Part shown: one piece after another, positions 1 to 6,778 of the stretch
Layout of the letters: each line of letters begins with the position of its first letter
How positions within the stretch are numbered: the first letter of the stretch is position 1
Assembly: GCA_964398985.1 (NCBI GenBank)
Contig: CAYNOS010000042.1
Span: 1 to 19,519, forward strand
Length of the DNA: 19,519 nt
Origin: CAYMRL01 sp964398985
Lineage (GTDB): Bacteria; Deinococcota; Deinococci; Deinococcales; Trueperaceae
Direction of reading: 5' to 3'
Program-made: the position numbers and the translations under genes
The notes under the pieces: model-generated
Seen by the model: the letters and a program-made list of their open reading frames with translations, nothing else
Told to the model about the DNA's origin: nothing
Databases searched by the model: none

Positions 1-1779
1 GACAAGATCGGGCTCATGCCGTGCAACCCGGCCATCGGCGGACCCGGCAAGTCGCAGATCGTCTACGAGATCAACGCGCTCGGTGGCGTGATGGGTCGCC
101 TGGCCGACGCGACCGCCATCCACACGCGGACGTTGAACGCCAGCAAGGGCGCGGCCGTGCAGTCCTTGCGGGTCCAGAACGATCGCGACGGCTACGCGGC
201 CGCGGCTCGCCGCCTGGTCGAAGAGACGCCGGGGGTCGCGATCGTGAGGGCCGAGGCGGCCGAGTTGCTGGTTGGCTCCGATGGTGCCGTGGCGGGCGTC
301 GCGACCACCGATGGACGCAGTCTGCTAGCACCCAGCGTCGTGCTGTGCACCGGCACATTCCTCGCGGGAGTCGTCTGGTACGGCCGTCAACAGCGACCTG
401 CGGGCCGTCAAGGGGAACCGCCGGCGCGCCACCTGTCGGCCAGCTTGCGGGCGACAGGGCACGAACTCTTGCGGCTGAAGACCGGCACGCCTCCGCGTAT
501 CAGGGCCAGTTCCGTGGACCTCGCAAGCCTGCAGGAAGTGCCTTCCGACGACCCGCATGGAACGTTCAGCGGGGTGCCGGGGCCAAGCATGGCGAGCACT
601 TCGACCTGGATCACCCGGACGACGCCCGAGACCCACGCGTTGATCACGGCGAACCTCTCCGCTTCGGCGATGTACGGCGGGGCCATCGACGGGCGAGGAC
701 CCCGCTACTGCCCCTCGATCGAGGACAAGGTCGTGCGCTTCGCCGACAAGGATCACCACCTGTTGTTCGTAGAGCCCGATGGCGTCGATTCGAGCGAGCT
801 CTACCTGCAGGGCTTCTCGAGCTCGATGCCCCCGGTGCTTCAGGACGACATGATTCGCACGCTGCCCGGGTTCGAGCGCGCCGTCATCCACCGCTACGCA
901 TACGCCGTCGAGTACGATGCTCTCGACCCCTCACAGCTGGATGTCACGTTGATGTCGCGTCGTATGCCCGGCTTGTTCTCGGCAGGGCAGATCAACGGCA
1001 CCAGTGGCTACGAGGAAGCTGCCGGGCAGGGACTGATCGCCGGCATCAATGCCACGCGTTTCGCCGCGGGGCAGGAGCGCGTGACGGTTAGGCGCAATCA
1101 AGCGTATCTGGGCGTGATGCTCGACGACTTGGTCAGGGGCGGTATCGACGAACCCTACCGGATGTTGACCTCACGCAACGAGTACCGGCTGCTCCACCGG
1201 CAAGACAACGCCAACGAGCGGCTGATGGCCCTCGGCAACTCGTGGGGGCTGGTCGGCGACGACGACCTGATCGCTTCCCAGGCCAGCAGCGCTCGCGTTC
1301 GCCGCGAGGTCGAACGTCTTGGCAGGGTCAAGCATCAGGGCGTCCCGGCCGCCAAGATCCTCTGTCGCCCGGACATGGACTACCCCACCCTCACGAGCCT
1401 GGTGGGGGACGCCGCCGACGACCTGAGCGCGGACGAACGCGCCAGGGTGGAGACCTTGGTGCGCTACGCCTCTTACGTCGACCGCGCTGAGAAGCAGCTT
1501 CGTGAACGCTCAAGCTACGAGTCGATGAGCCTGGAGGGCATCGATCTCGGCTCAGTGGCCAGCCTTTCCCACGAGGGCCGCCAGGCCCTGCTCCGCTCCG
1601 ATCCGGCGACGCTGGGAGCCGCTCAACGGGTGCGCGGGGTCCGTGACAGCGACGTAGTGGCGCTAATGGTGCACATGCGGTCCCAACGAGGCGCGAAGTC
1701 GAGCTCCCAAGTCGTCGGCGAAGAAGCGGCTGCCGCCGGGTCGCCGATCGCTGTTTCACGTGAAACATCGACCGCTTGA
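1..1779 (+). CDS. mnmG: tRNA uridine-5-carboxymethylaminomethyl(34) synthesis enzyme MnmG (5' partial)
   Basis: FAD-dependent subunit of the MnmEG complex, which installs the (carboxymethyl)aminomethyl group at wobble U34 of certain tRNAs in the cytoplasm. The frame is open from base 1, so the gene starts outside the window. By comparison with E. coli MnmG about 40 N-terminal residues, including the GxGxxG dinucleotide motif, are missing; 592 codons are visible. The family hallmarks are clear: CNPAIGG near base 22, the RLKTGTPPR-type segment near base 470, GPRYCPSIEDKVVRFADK near 700-750, and SAGQINGTSGYEEAAGQG near 980-1030. The C-terminal domain is present and ends in a low-complexity tail whose VSRET codons coincide with a parS site. 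The TGA stop overlaps the rsmG ATG by one base (TGATG). Identification is secure; nothing suggests disruption apart from the window edge. Confidence 0.97.
   Translation, partial: DKIGLMPCNPAIGGPGKSQIVYEINALGGVMGRLADATAIHTRTLNASKGAAVQSLRVQNDRDGYAAAARRLVEETPGVAIVRAEAAELLVGSDGAVAGVATTDGRSLLAPSVVLCTGTFLAGVVWYGRQQRPAGRQGEPPARHLSASLRATGHELLRLKTGTPPRIRASSVDLASLQEVPSDDPHGTFSGVPGPSMASTSTWITRTTPETHALITANLSASAMYGGAIDGRGPRYCPSIEDKVVRFADKDHHLLFVEPDGVDSSELYLQGFSSSMPPVLQDDMIRTLPGFERAVIHRYAYAVEYDALDPSQLDVTLMSRRMPGLFSAGQINGTSGYEEAAGQGLIAGINATRFAAGQERVTVRRNQAYLGVMLDDLVRGGIDEPYRMLTSRNEYRLLHRQDNANERLMALGNSWGLVGDDDLIASQASSARVRREVERLGRVKHQGVPAAKILCRPDMDYPTLTSLVGDAADDLSADERARVETLVRYASYVDRAEKQLRERSSYESMSLEGIDLGSVASLSHEGRQALLRSDPATLGAAQRVRGVRDSDVVALMVHMRSQRGAKSSSQVVGEEAAAAGSPIAVSRETSTA
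1752..1767. other. parS: parS centromere site (ParB binding site)
   Basis: The 16-bp perfect palindrome TGTTTCACGTGAAACA is the consensus parS recognised by chromosomal ParB (Spo0J) proteins. It lies inside the last codons of mnmG (encoding V-S-R-E-T), 12 bases before rsmG and about 1.3 kb before parB. ParB loading here would nucleate the partition complex. I saw no second copy in the window. Confidence 0.93.
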
Positions 1780-2387
1780 TGAGCGATCTGGACGGTCGAA
1801 TCGCCGGCTACTTGGAGTTGCTGCACCGCTACCACCGGACCCTTGACCTGCTCTCAGACCAAGCCCTGGATCAGGTGGGCCGCCTGGTGGCGGACGCCAA
1901 GGCGTACGCGGCTGCTGTCGCCAGGCAGGTGCCGAGCGGCGGAACGGTCGTCGACGTCGGGTCGGGCGCGGGTCTCCCGGGAATCGTGATGGCACAGGCT
2001 CTGCCTGACACGCGGTTCGTTCTTGTGGAACGTCGGCGCAGACGTGCCGCGTTCCTCGAACTGGTAGCGGGCCGCTTGTCGCTCGACAACGTGACGGTCG
2101 TCAACCGCGACGTCAGGCGGCTATCCGGGGTGTGCGCTGACGCGGTGACGGCGCAGGCGGTGGCCAGCTTGGCGGAAGTCGCGCGCCTGACGCGACATCT
2201 GCAGGCGGATCCCTGCCTGTTGATCAGTCGGCGGGGCCCAGGTTGGGAGCTGGATATCCCCGTGCTGTCGTCTGCAGCCGTGACCGGCCAGGCCGTTACC
2301 GTCGTGGAAGCGGAGCCGCTGGAACAGCGTGGTAGCCTCGTCACACTGCGCCTGAGCGGAGGACCGGCGTGCCGATCATCGGCGTGA
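1779..2387 (+). CDS. rsmG: 16S rRNA (guanine(527)-N7)-methyltransferase RsmG
   Basis: SAM-dependent methyltransferase that modifies G527 of 16S rRNA; older name GidB. The 202-residue protein has the SAM-binding glycine-rich motif DVGSGAGLPG at about residues 59-68, followed by the acidic FVLVE strand end, in a typical Rossmann order. Its length matches the shorter members of the family. The ATG overlaps the mnmG stop as TGATG, and a TTG lies one codon earlier in frame. No clear Shine-Dalgarno sequence precedes it; the parS palindrome fills that space, so translation probably depends on coupling from mnmG (inference). The 3' end overlaps parA by 19 bases. The mnmG-rsmG-parA-parB order is the classic origin-proximal arrangement. 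Confidence 0.94.
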   Translation: MSDLDGRIAGYLELLHRYHRTLDLLSDQALDQVGRLVADAKAYAAAVARQVPSGGTVVDVGSGAGLPGIVMAQALPDTRFVLVERRRRRAAFLELVAGRLSLDNVTVVNRDVRRLSGVCADAVTAQAVASLAEVARLTRHLQADPCLLISRRGPGWELDIPVLSSAAVTGQAVTVVEAEPLEQRGSLVTLRLSGGPACRSSA

Positions 2388-3127
2388 TCAACCAGAAGGG
2401 CGGCGTCGGGAAGACCACCACTGCGATAAACCTGGCTGCAGCCCTAGCCGAACGCCGGAACATCCTGCTCGTCGACCTGGATCCTCAGGCCAACGCCACC
2501 AGCGGGATCGGCGTGACCAACCCGGAACGGACGATTTATGACGTCATGTCCGGTCGGGCGTCGGCTCGCCAGTCGGTCAGCGCCACCCGCTACGCGAACC
2601 TGAAGGTCCTGGCGTCCTCGAACGACCTCGCCGGGGCGGCGGTCGAGCTCGATGCCAGTAGGGAAAGCCTTTCGTTGCTCAGTCGCGCTCTGATCGGAGT
2701 TCGCCCCAACTACGACTTCATAATCGTCGACGCGCCTCCTTCGATGGGAGCCCTGACGCTCAACGCGCTGGCCGCAGCCGACCATCTGGTGGTTCCGCTG
2801 CAGTGCGAGTACTACGCGCTCGAAGGGATTGCCAGCATGATGGAAACGGTCGAGAGAGTGCAGGGATCGCTCAACCGCGACATTCGGATTCTCGGCATCC
2901 TGCTGACGATGTTCGACACTCGCACGCGCCTGTCGAACGAGGTCGAGGAGAACGTCCGCCGCCACTTCGGCGAGCAGGTGTTCAAGACGGTCATTCCGCG
3001 GACCGTCAGGTTGGCCGAAGCGCCGTCACACGGGATGTCGATCCTTGACTACGCGCCCACTTCGCAGGGAGCGCTGGCGTATCAAGGGCTTGCCGAGGAG
3101 GTGTTGCAGCGTGTCAGCGAAGCCTAG
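2369..3127 (+). CDS. parA: Chromosome partitioning ATPase ParA (Soj)
   Basis: Walker-type ATPase that forms nucleotide-dependent dimers on the nucleoid and, with ParB-parS, drives origin segregation. The 252-residue protein carries the deviant Walker A motif KGGVGKTT at residues 10-17 with signature lysine K10 and K15, the A' motif VDLDPQ at 35-40, and Walker B IIVDAPP at 118-124. It has no N-terminal HTH, so it is the short chromosomal type rather than a plasmid ParA with a repressor domain. The start is GTG, preceded by GGAGG at 2358-2362 with 6 bases spacing. The gene overlaps rsmG upstream and parB downstream, which implies one transcript and coupled translation. Confidence 0.96.
   Translation: MPIIGVINQKGGVGKTTTAINLAAALAERRNILLVDLDPQANATSGIGVTNPERTIYDVMSGRASARQSVSATRYANLKVLASSNDLAGAAVELDASRESLSLLSRALIGVRPNYDFIIVDAPPSMGALTLNALAAADHLVVPLQCEYYALEGIASMMETVERVQGSLNRDIRILGILLTMFDTRTRLSNEVEENVRRHFGEQVFKTVIPRTVRLAEAPSHGMSILDYAPTSQGALAYQGLAEEVLQRVSEA
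3096..3101 (+). promoter_or_regulatory. Shine-Dalgarno sequence that sets the parB start
   Basis: AGGAGG, a full match to the anti-SD core, lies inside the end of parA and 9 bases before the GTG at 3111. It decides the parB start over the in-frame upstream codon at 3045, which would add 22 residues that look like out-of-frame parA sequence. Confidence 0.8.
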
Positions 3128-3932
3128 AGGCCTCGGACGCGGCTTGGACGCCTTGCTTCCGCCCGTCGAGAAGGGCACGCAGCAAGTGGCGATCAAGCAG
3201 TTGCGTCCGTCACCGTGGCAGCCACGAAGGCGGCTCGACGAGGAAGCGATCGCGGAACTGGCCGCCTCGATCGCCGACAAGGGAGTGATTCAGCCGATCG
3301 TGGTCAGGCCGGTCGAAGGCGGTTTCGAGGTAGTCGCGGGCGAACGTCGCTTCCGTGCCGCCCAACGAGCCGGCCTCACCAGCGTCCCGGCCGTCGTCAA
3401 GGATCTCGATGACCGGCAAACGCTCGAGATCGCCGTCATCGAGAACCTCCAACGCGAAGACCTCAATGCCATCGATACGGCGCGGGCCATGAAGCAACTG
3501 CTCGATTTCGGGATGACGCAAGAGCAGGTCGCCAAGGCCGTCTCCCGCAGCCGGAGCTCGGTCGCCAATGCCTTGCGGTTGCTGACGTTGCCGTCCGAGA
3601 TGCAGGCCGCCATCGAGGAAGGCAAGCTCACGGCGGGGCATGCCCGCGCGATACTTTCCCAGAGCGAGGCAGATCAGGCGTGGGCGTTCGAGCAGATCCT
3701 TCGCCGCGGGCTCTCCGTGCGCGAGGCGGAGCAGTTGAAACGGCCGAAGCCTCGTGGTTCCGGTAGCCGACCCTCCGCGTCAGGGCACTACGCGCGCCTC
3801 GAAGAGGACCTGAGCCGGCACGCGGGAACCAGGGTTCGGATCACCGGCGGCAAGCGTGGCCGCATCGAGCTTCACTACCATGACGAGGACGAGTTGAATC
3901 GCCTGCTCGAGTTGCTCGGATACCAAGCCTAG
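3111..3932 (+). CDS. parB: Chromosome partitioning protein ParB (Spo0J)
   Basis: CTP-dependent DNA clamp that loads at parS, spreads along DNA and stimulates ParA. With the GTG start at 3111 the protein has 273 residues, normal for the family. It begins with the typical N-terminal RGLGRGLDALLP segment that contacts ParA, then the ParB/Srx nucleotide-binding domain with GERRFRA at 77-83 (CTP-binding box), the central HTH (TQEQVAKAVSRSRSSVANAL, about 134-153) that reads parS, and a C-terminal dimerisation segment rich in leucine and acidic residues. It overlaps parA by 17 bases. A perfect cognate parS site lies about 1.3 kb upstream. Confidence 0.96.
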   Translation: MSAKPRGLGRGLDALLPPVEKGTQQVAIKQLRPSPWQPRRRLDEEAIAELAASIADKGVIQPIVVRPVEGGFEVVAGERRFRAAQRAGLTSVPAVVKDLDDRQTLEIAVIENLQREDLNAIDTARAMKQLLDFGMTQEQVAKAVSRSRSSVANALRLLTLPSEMQAAIEEGKLTAGHARAILSQSEADQAWAFEQILRRGLSVREAEQLKRPKPRGSGSRPSASGHYARLEEDLSRHAGTRVRITGGKRGRIELHYHDEDELNRLLELLGYQA

Positions 3933-3968
3933 ACCGCACTTATTGCGTCTGCAGCGGCCACCGCACGG

Positions 3969-3977
3969 TGATAGCAT
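3969..3977 (+). promoter_or_regulatory. Candidate extended -10 promoter for mdh
   Basis: TGATAGCAT fits an extended -10 element (TG-N-TANNNT) in the 83-bp gap between parB and the malate dehydrogenase gene. No good -35 hexamer is spaced correctly. It would give a leader of roughly 30 bases that includes AGGAG at 4006-4010. Confidence 0.4.
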
Positions 3978-4015
3978 GCCGTCAGGAGTCAGGTAGAGGC
4001 TAGGCAGGAGAAACG

Positions 4016-4993
4016 ATGAAACCACCAGTACGGATCACGGTCACCGGAGCAGCAGGTCAGATCGGCTACGCCCTTCTCTTCCGCATCGCGGCAGGGGACA
4101 TGCTGGGTAAGGACCAACCGGTGAAACTGCAACTGCTCGAGATCACGCCAGCCCTGAAGGCCTTGGAAGGCGTGATCATGGAGCTCAAGGATTGCGCTTT
4201 CCCGCTGTTGGAGTCGGTGTCGGCAAGCGATGATCCCAACGTCGCCTTCAAGGACGCCGACTGCGCCATGCTGGTGGGCTCGCGTCCTCGCGGCCCCGGC
4301 ATGGAGCGCGGCGACCTGCTGATGGCGAACGGCGCGATCTTCACAGTTCAGGGCCGGGCACTGAACGACCACGCGTCTCGTGGTGTGAAAGTGCTGGTCG
4401 TTGGCAACCCTGCCAACACCAACTGCCTGATCGCGATGCGCAGCGCACCCGACCTGCAGCCGTCCCAGTTCAGCGCGATGACCCGACTTGACCACAACCG
4501 AGCCGTCTCGCAGTTGGCGGAGAAGACCGGCAGCAGAGTGGCCGACGTCAAGCACATGACCATTTGGGGCAACCACTCGAGCACCCAGGTACCGGACCTG
4601 ACGCATGCTGCGGTGGCCGGACGTCCGGCGACCGACCTGGTGGACGACGACTGGGTTCGCGACACCTTCATCCCGACGGTCCAGAAGCGGGGCGCAGCGA
4701 TCATCGATGCCAGGGGAGCCTCCAGCGCTGCCTCCGCCGCCAACGCCGCTATCGACCATATGCGGGACTGGGTGTTGGGCACCCGTGAAGGCGACTGGGT
4801 GAGCATGGCGATTCCCAGTGGCGGCCACTACGGAGTGGCCGATGGACTGATCTTCTCGTTCCCGGTGACCGTCGCCAACGGGCGCGTCAGCGTCGTCGAG
4901 GGATTGGACATCGACCCGTTCATCGCCGAGAGGCTGCGGCTCACCGAGGCCGAGCTCGTCGAAGAGCGCGAGGCGGTGGCTGGCCTGATCTGA
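4016..4993 (+). CDS. mdh: Malate dehydrogenase (NAD-dependent, Thermus/cytosolic type)
   Basis: Interconverts malate and oxaloacetate with NAD(H) in the TCA cycle. The 325-residue protein has the nucleotide-binding motif GAAGQIG at residues 11-17, the substrate loop with R92 and R98 (PRGPGMERGD), the NPANTN segment at about 131-136, TRLDHNR at 156-162 and the catalytic GNHSS histidine H187. It reads strikingly like Thermus malate dehydrogenase along its whole length, which is the best taxonomic clue in the window. AGGAG at 4006-4010 sits 5 bases before the ATG. The gene appears to have its own promoter and is followed by a short dyad and the Fur-family gene. Confidence in function is very high; the active-site loop reads GSRPRG where Thermus has GAAPRK as I recall it. 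Confidence 0.96.
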   Translation: MKPPVRITVTGAAGQIGYALLFRIAAGDMLGKDQPVKLQLLEITPALKALEGVIMELKDCAFPLLESVSASDDPNVAFKDADCAMLVGSRPRGPGMERGDLLMANGAIFTVQGRALNDHASRGVKVLVVGNPANTNCLIAMRSAPDLQPSQFSAMTRLDHNRAVSQLAEKTGSRVADVKHMTIWGNHSSTQVPDLTHAAVAGRPATDLVDDDWVRDTFIPTVQKRGAAIIDARGASSAASAANAAIDHMRDWVLGTREGDWVSMAIPSGGHYGVADGLIFSFPVTVANGRVSVVEGLDIDPFIAERLRLTEAELVEEREAVAGLI

Positions 4994-5007
4994 GCGGCCT
5001 CCACCTC

Positions 5008-5028
5008 CGGAAACTCGGAACGTTTCCG
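5008..5028. promoter_or_regulatory. Inverted repeat upstream of the Fur-family gene
   Basis: CGGAAAC (5008-5014) and GTTTCCG (5022-5028) form perfect 7-bp arms around a 7-base centre, between the mdh stop and the Fur-like start. There is no T-tract after it, so it is a weak candidate for a terminator. Its place just upstream of the regulator's -10 element makes an operator for autoregulation plausible (inference). Confidence 0.45.
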
Positions 5029-5038
5029 ACCATCATGG

Positions 5039-5044
5039 TAGGAT
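5039..5044 (+). promoter_or_regulatory. Candidate leaderless -10 element of the Fur-family gene
   Basis: TAGGAT matches TANNNT and ends 5 bases before the ATG at 5050, the geometry of leaderless promoters in Deinococcota. The overlapping GGA could instead act as a weak Shine-Dalgarno sequence. Confidence 0.4.
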
Positions 5045-5049
5045 TCGGT

Positions 5050-5508
5050 ATGAGCCGGCGCGCGTCCAACGAGGAGAACGCCAACGATCCTCGGGCCGTC
5101 ATGAAAGCCAACGGGCTGAGGTACAGCCGTCCCCGCGAGTTGATCCTCGGGTTCCTGCTGGAGGACGACCGGCACGTGACGGCCGAGAGCCTCTACCGGG
5201 AACTCAAAGATCGCGGAGAGGACATCAGTCTCTCCACCGTGTATCTCAACCTGGCTGCCCTGGCTCAGGCAGGCCTGGTCTGCGAGTTCCAGGGAGCCAG
5301 CGGCCAGTCGCTGTACGACAGCAACATCAGTCCGCACTTCCACGTGGTCTGCCGCGAAACGGGCGAGATCCTCGACGTCCCGTCTCCAGTGGTCGACGGC
5401 AAGCCGCTGGGACGCTTTCTCAAGGAAGCCATCGAGTCCGCGACAGGGTGGCAGGTCGATGAACCTCACCTCAGCCTCAGCGGCGTGGCTCCCAAGCAGG
5501 GCCGCTAG
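5050..5508 (+). CDS. Fur/PerR-family transcriptional regulator
   Basis: Predicted metal-dependent DNA-binding regulator of the ferric uptake regulator family, 152 residues from the ATG at 5050. The N-terminal winged helix runs to about residue 83, with AESLYRELK and the recognition helix LSTVYLNLAALAQAGLV at about 61-77, the family's STVYRNL-type segment. The dimerisation domain follows with HFHVVC at 96-101. The usual CxxC pairs that bind structural zinc are absent: only one Cys remains after HFH and the C terminus has none. It may therefore sense metal differently or lack the zinc site. Which metal (Fe, Mn, Zn or peroxide/Mn as in PerR) cannot be read from the sequence. An in-frame ATG at 5035 is possible; I prefer 5050 because of the -10/GGA spacing and family length. 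It lies between mdh and a GNAT gene. Confidence 0.85.
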   Translation: MSRRASNEENANDPRAVMKANGLRYSRPRELILGFLLEDDRHVTAESLYRELKDRGEDISLSTVYLNLAALAQAGLVCEFQGASGQSLYDSNISPHFHVVCRETGEILDVPSPVVDGKPLGRFLKEAIESATGWQVDEPHLSLSGVAPKQGR

Positions 5509-5517
5509 CCGAGACGC

Positions 5518-5523
5518 TACACT
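5518..5523 (+). promoter_or_regulatory. Candidate leaderless -10 element of the GNAT gene
   Basis: TACACT (TANNNT) lies in the 21-bp gap after the Fur-family gene and ends exactly 6 bases before the GTG at 5530. No Shine-Dalgarno sequence is present before that GTG. Confidence 0.5.
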
Positions 5524-5529
5524 CTTCGC

Positions 5530-6456
5530 GTGAGCGACGCGAACAGCAAGCACGAGCCAAGCCTGGGGTTGCCGCGGGCCGCGGAGGTTCAGGGCCTTGA
5601 GATTCGTCGCCTTGAGACCTACGCCGAACTGATCGAAGTCGAGGACATCCAGCAGGAAGTCTGGGGCATGGAACCCGTCGAGATCGTTCCGGCGGCCCAC
5701 TTGCGAGCCGTTGATCACGCCGGGGGCCTGATCGCCGGCGCCTTCAAGGACGGCGAGATGGTCGGGTTCGTCTATGGGTTCCTCGCTGCCCCGACGGGAC
5801 GCGCCATGCGGGGCCCAGGGATGCACTCTCACATGCTGGCCGTGCGTCACGGAGGCCGCGGCCTGGGAGTCGGCAAGGCGCTGAAGTGGTACCAGCGCGA
5901 TTGGTGCCTGGCGCGCGGCATCGAGTGGGTGTGTTGGACTTTCGATCCTCTGCAGGCCAAGAACGCACGGCTCAACCTGTTTCACCTCGCCGCCATCGGG
6001 TCTGAGTATCACGTCGACTTCTACGGACCCATGACGGGCCACCTTGGCGGCAGCCAAGAGACCGATAGGCTGCTGGCGCTGTGGCTTCTGAACGATCCGG
6101 GCGTGGTGGCAATCGGACTCGGCCACGCACCGAGGAACTACGACTTGCGGCACCCGACCGCTGGCCCGGACCTCTGGCTTGCAGGCTCGGATGGCGAGGG
6201 GCACGACCAAACGGCGCCAGGCCGCTTGCTCGACGCGGGCGCGGTCGCGGCTCGCGTTGCCGCCGCACCCAGCAACGCCACCTTGAGGATCGCCGCGCCT
6301 CACGATGCGACGACGCTATTGAGCTCCGCTCCGCAGGCGGCCGCGGCGTGGCGACACAACATCAGGGTTGCGATGACCACCGCCATGGCAGCGGGTTTCT
6401 ACGTCGTGGACTTCGTTTCTGGCGCGTACTCGCTGCGACGCCGAGAACATGAGTAA
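5530..6456 (+). CDS. GNAT-superfamily acyltransferase (COG3375-like)
   Basis: Predicted cytoplasmic acyl-CoA-dependent N-acyltransferase, 308 residues. The N-terminal half has the GNAT fold: a mixed region to about residue 90, the beta4 strand HSHMLAV at 99-105, and the acyl-CoA pyrophosphate loop RGLGVGK at 110-116 followed by the ALKWYQRDWCLARG helix. The WTFDPLQAKNARLNL segment (136-150) is typical of the COG3375 group of large predicted acetyltransferases. The C-terminal 120 residues are variable and alanine rich. The substrate cannot be read from the sequence. Related GNAT enzymes occur beside N-succinylamino acid racemases and may succinylate D-amino acids, but no such partner is present here, so this is only a possibility. 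Starts at GTG with a leaderless-type -10. Confidence 0.78.
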   Translation: MSDANSKHEPSLGLPRAAEVQGLEIRRLETYAELIEVEDIQQEVWGMEPVEIVPAAHLRAVDHAGGLIAGAFKDGEMVGFVYGFLAAPTGRAMRGPGMHSHMLAVRHGGRGLGVGKALKWYQRDWCLARGIEWVCWTFDPLQAKNARLNLFHLAAIGSEYHVDFYGPMTGHLGGSQETDRLLALWLLNDPGVVAIGLGHAPRNYDLRHPTAGPDLWLAGSDGEGHDQTAPGRLLDAGAVAARVAAAPSNATLRIAAPHDATTLLSSAPQAAAAWRHNIRVAMTTAMAAGFYVVDFVSGAYSLRRREHE

Positions 6457-6482
6457 ACAGGACACTGTCAAAGCGTGAAGCT

Positions 6483-6505
6483 CGACTTGACAAAATGGCA
6501 AGTCG
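6483..6505. promoter_or_regulatory. Inverted repeat over the -35 box of the DUF4097/DUF2089 cassette
   Basis: CGACTTG (6483-6489) and CAAGTCG (6499-6505) are perfect 7-bp arms around a 9-base A-rich centre. The left arm contains the first three bases of the TTGACA -35 box and the repeat runs into the promoter spacer, a position suited to a repressor operator. The DUF2089 protein encoded at the end of the cassette is the obvious candidate ligand (inference). Confidence 0.5.
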
Positions 6506-6515
6506 CGTTTACCAT
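6487..6515 (+). promoter_or_regulatory. Sigma-70-type promoter of the cassette
   Basis: TTGACA at 6487-6492 is a full match to the -35 consensus, then a 17-base spacer and TACCAT at 6510-6515 as -10. Transcription would start near 6522, just before GAGGAG and the ATG at 6536. This is one of the two best promoter matches in the window. Confidence 0.8.
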
Positions 6516-6535
6516 TCGTTCAGAGGAGATCAGAG

Positions 6536-6763
6536 ATGAACGACACGCTTCTGACCGTCAACGCATCTGAACGGGTGGCCCGCCTGCACGCTGAAGCCAC
6601 GGTGCGGAACTTGAGACAACAGCGGACGGCCCCAGTGGCCAAGCTCGCGGCGCAGCTCCTGAGGTCGGTGGCGGCCCGCCTCGATCGCGACAGCAGAGCC
6701 TCCGCCTTGGCCGTCGCCTACGACTACGACGTCGTCCGCCGTCTCGGCCAGCAGCGGGCCTAG
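6536..6763 (+). CDS. Small hypothetical protein, first gene of the cassette
   Basis: A 75-residue protein I do not recognise. It is basic and predicted largely helical, rich in Ala, Arg, Leu and Val, with no cysteine, no signal peptide and no membrane segment. The residues VAKLAAQLLRSVAARL could form an amphipathic helix. It is probably real because it sits directly behind a strong promoter, has GAGGAG 7-8 bases before its ATG, and is followed after 15 bases by the DUF4097 gene with its own Shine-Dalgarno sequence. It may be a cassette-specific partner or a leader peptide-like product; neither can be decided from the sequence. Confidence 0.68.
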   Translation: MNDTLLTVNASERVARLHAEATVRNLRQQRTAPVAKLAAQLLRSVAARLDRDSRASALAVAYDYDVVRRLGQQRA

Positions 6764-6778
6764 CGGAGAATCGCGAAC

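Noticed and set aside
1391..1768. Minus-strand frame starting MFHVKQ at the end of mnmG
   Set aside because: Its start is simply the reverse reading of the parS palindrome; the rest is an antisense shadow.
3045..3110. Upstream extension of parB
   Set aside because: The extra 22 residues are out-of-frame parA sequence; AGGAGG is correctly spaced for GTG 3111 and the N terminus RGLGRGLDALLP then sits where ParB proteins usually begin.
5035..5049. Earlier ATG for the Fur-family gene
   Set aside because: It would place the TAGGAT/GGA signal inside the coding region and add five unlike residues; not fully excluded.
4828..6303. Long minus-strand open frame opposite the mdh end, Fur-like and GNAT genes
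   Set aside because: Spans three well-supported plus-strand genes and shows no recognisable motif.
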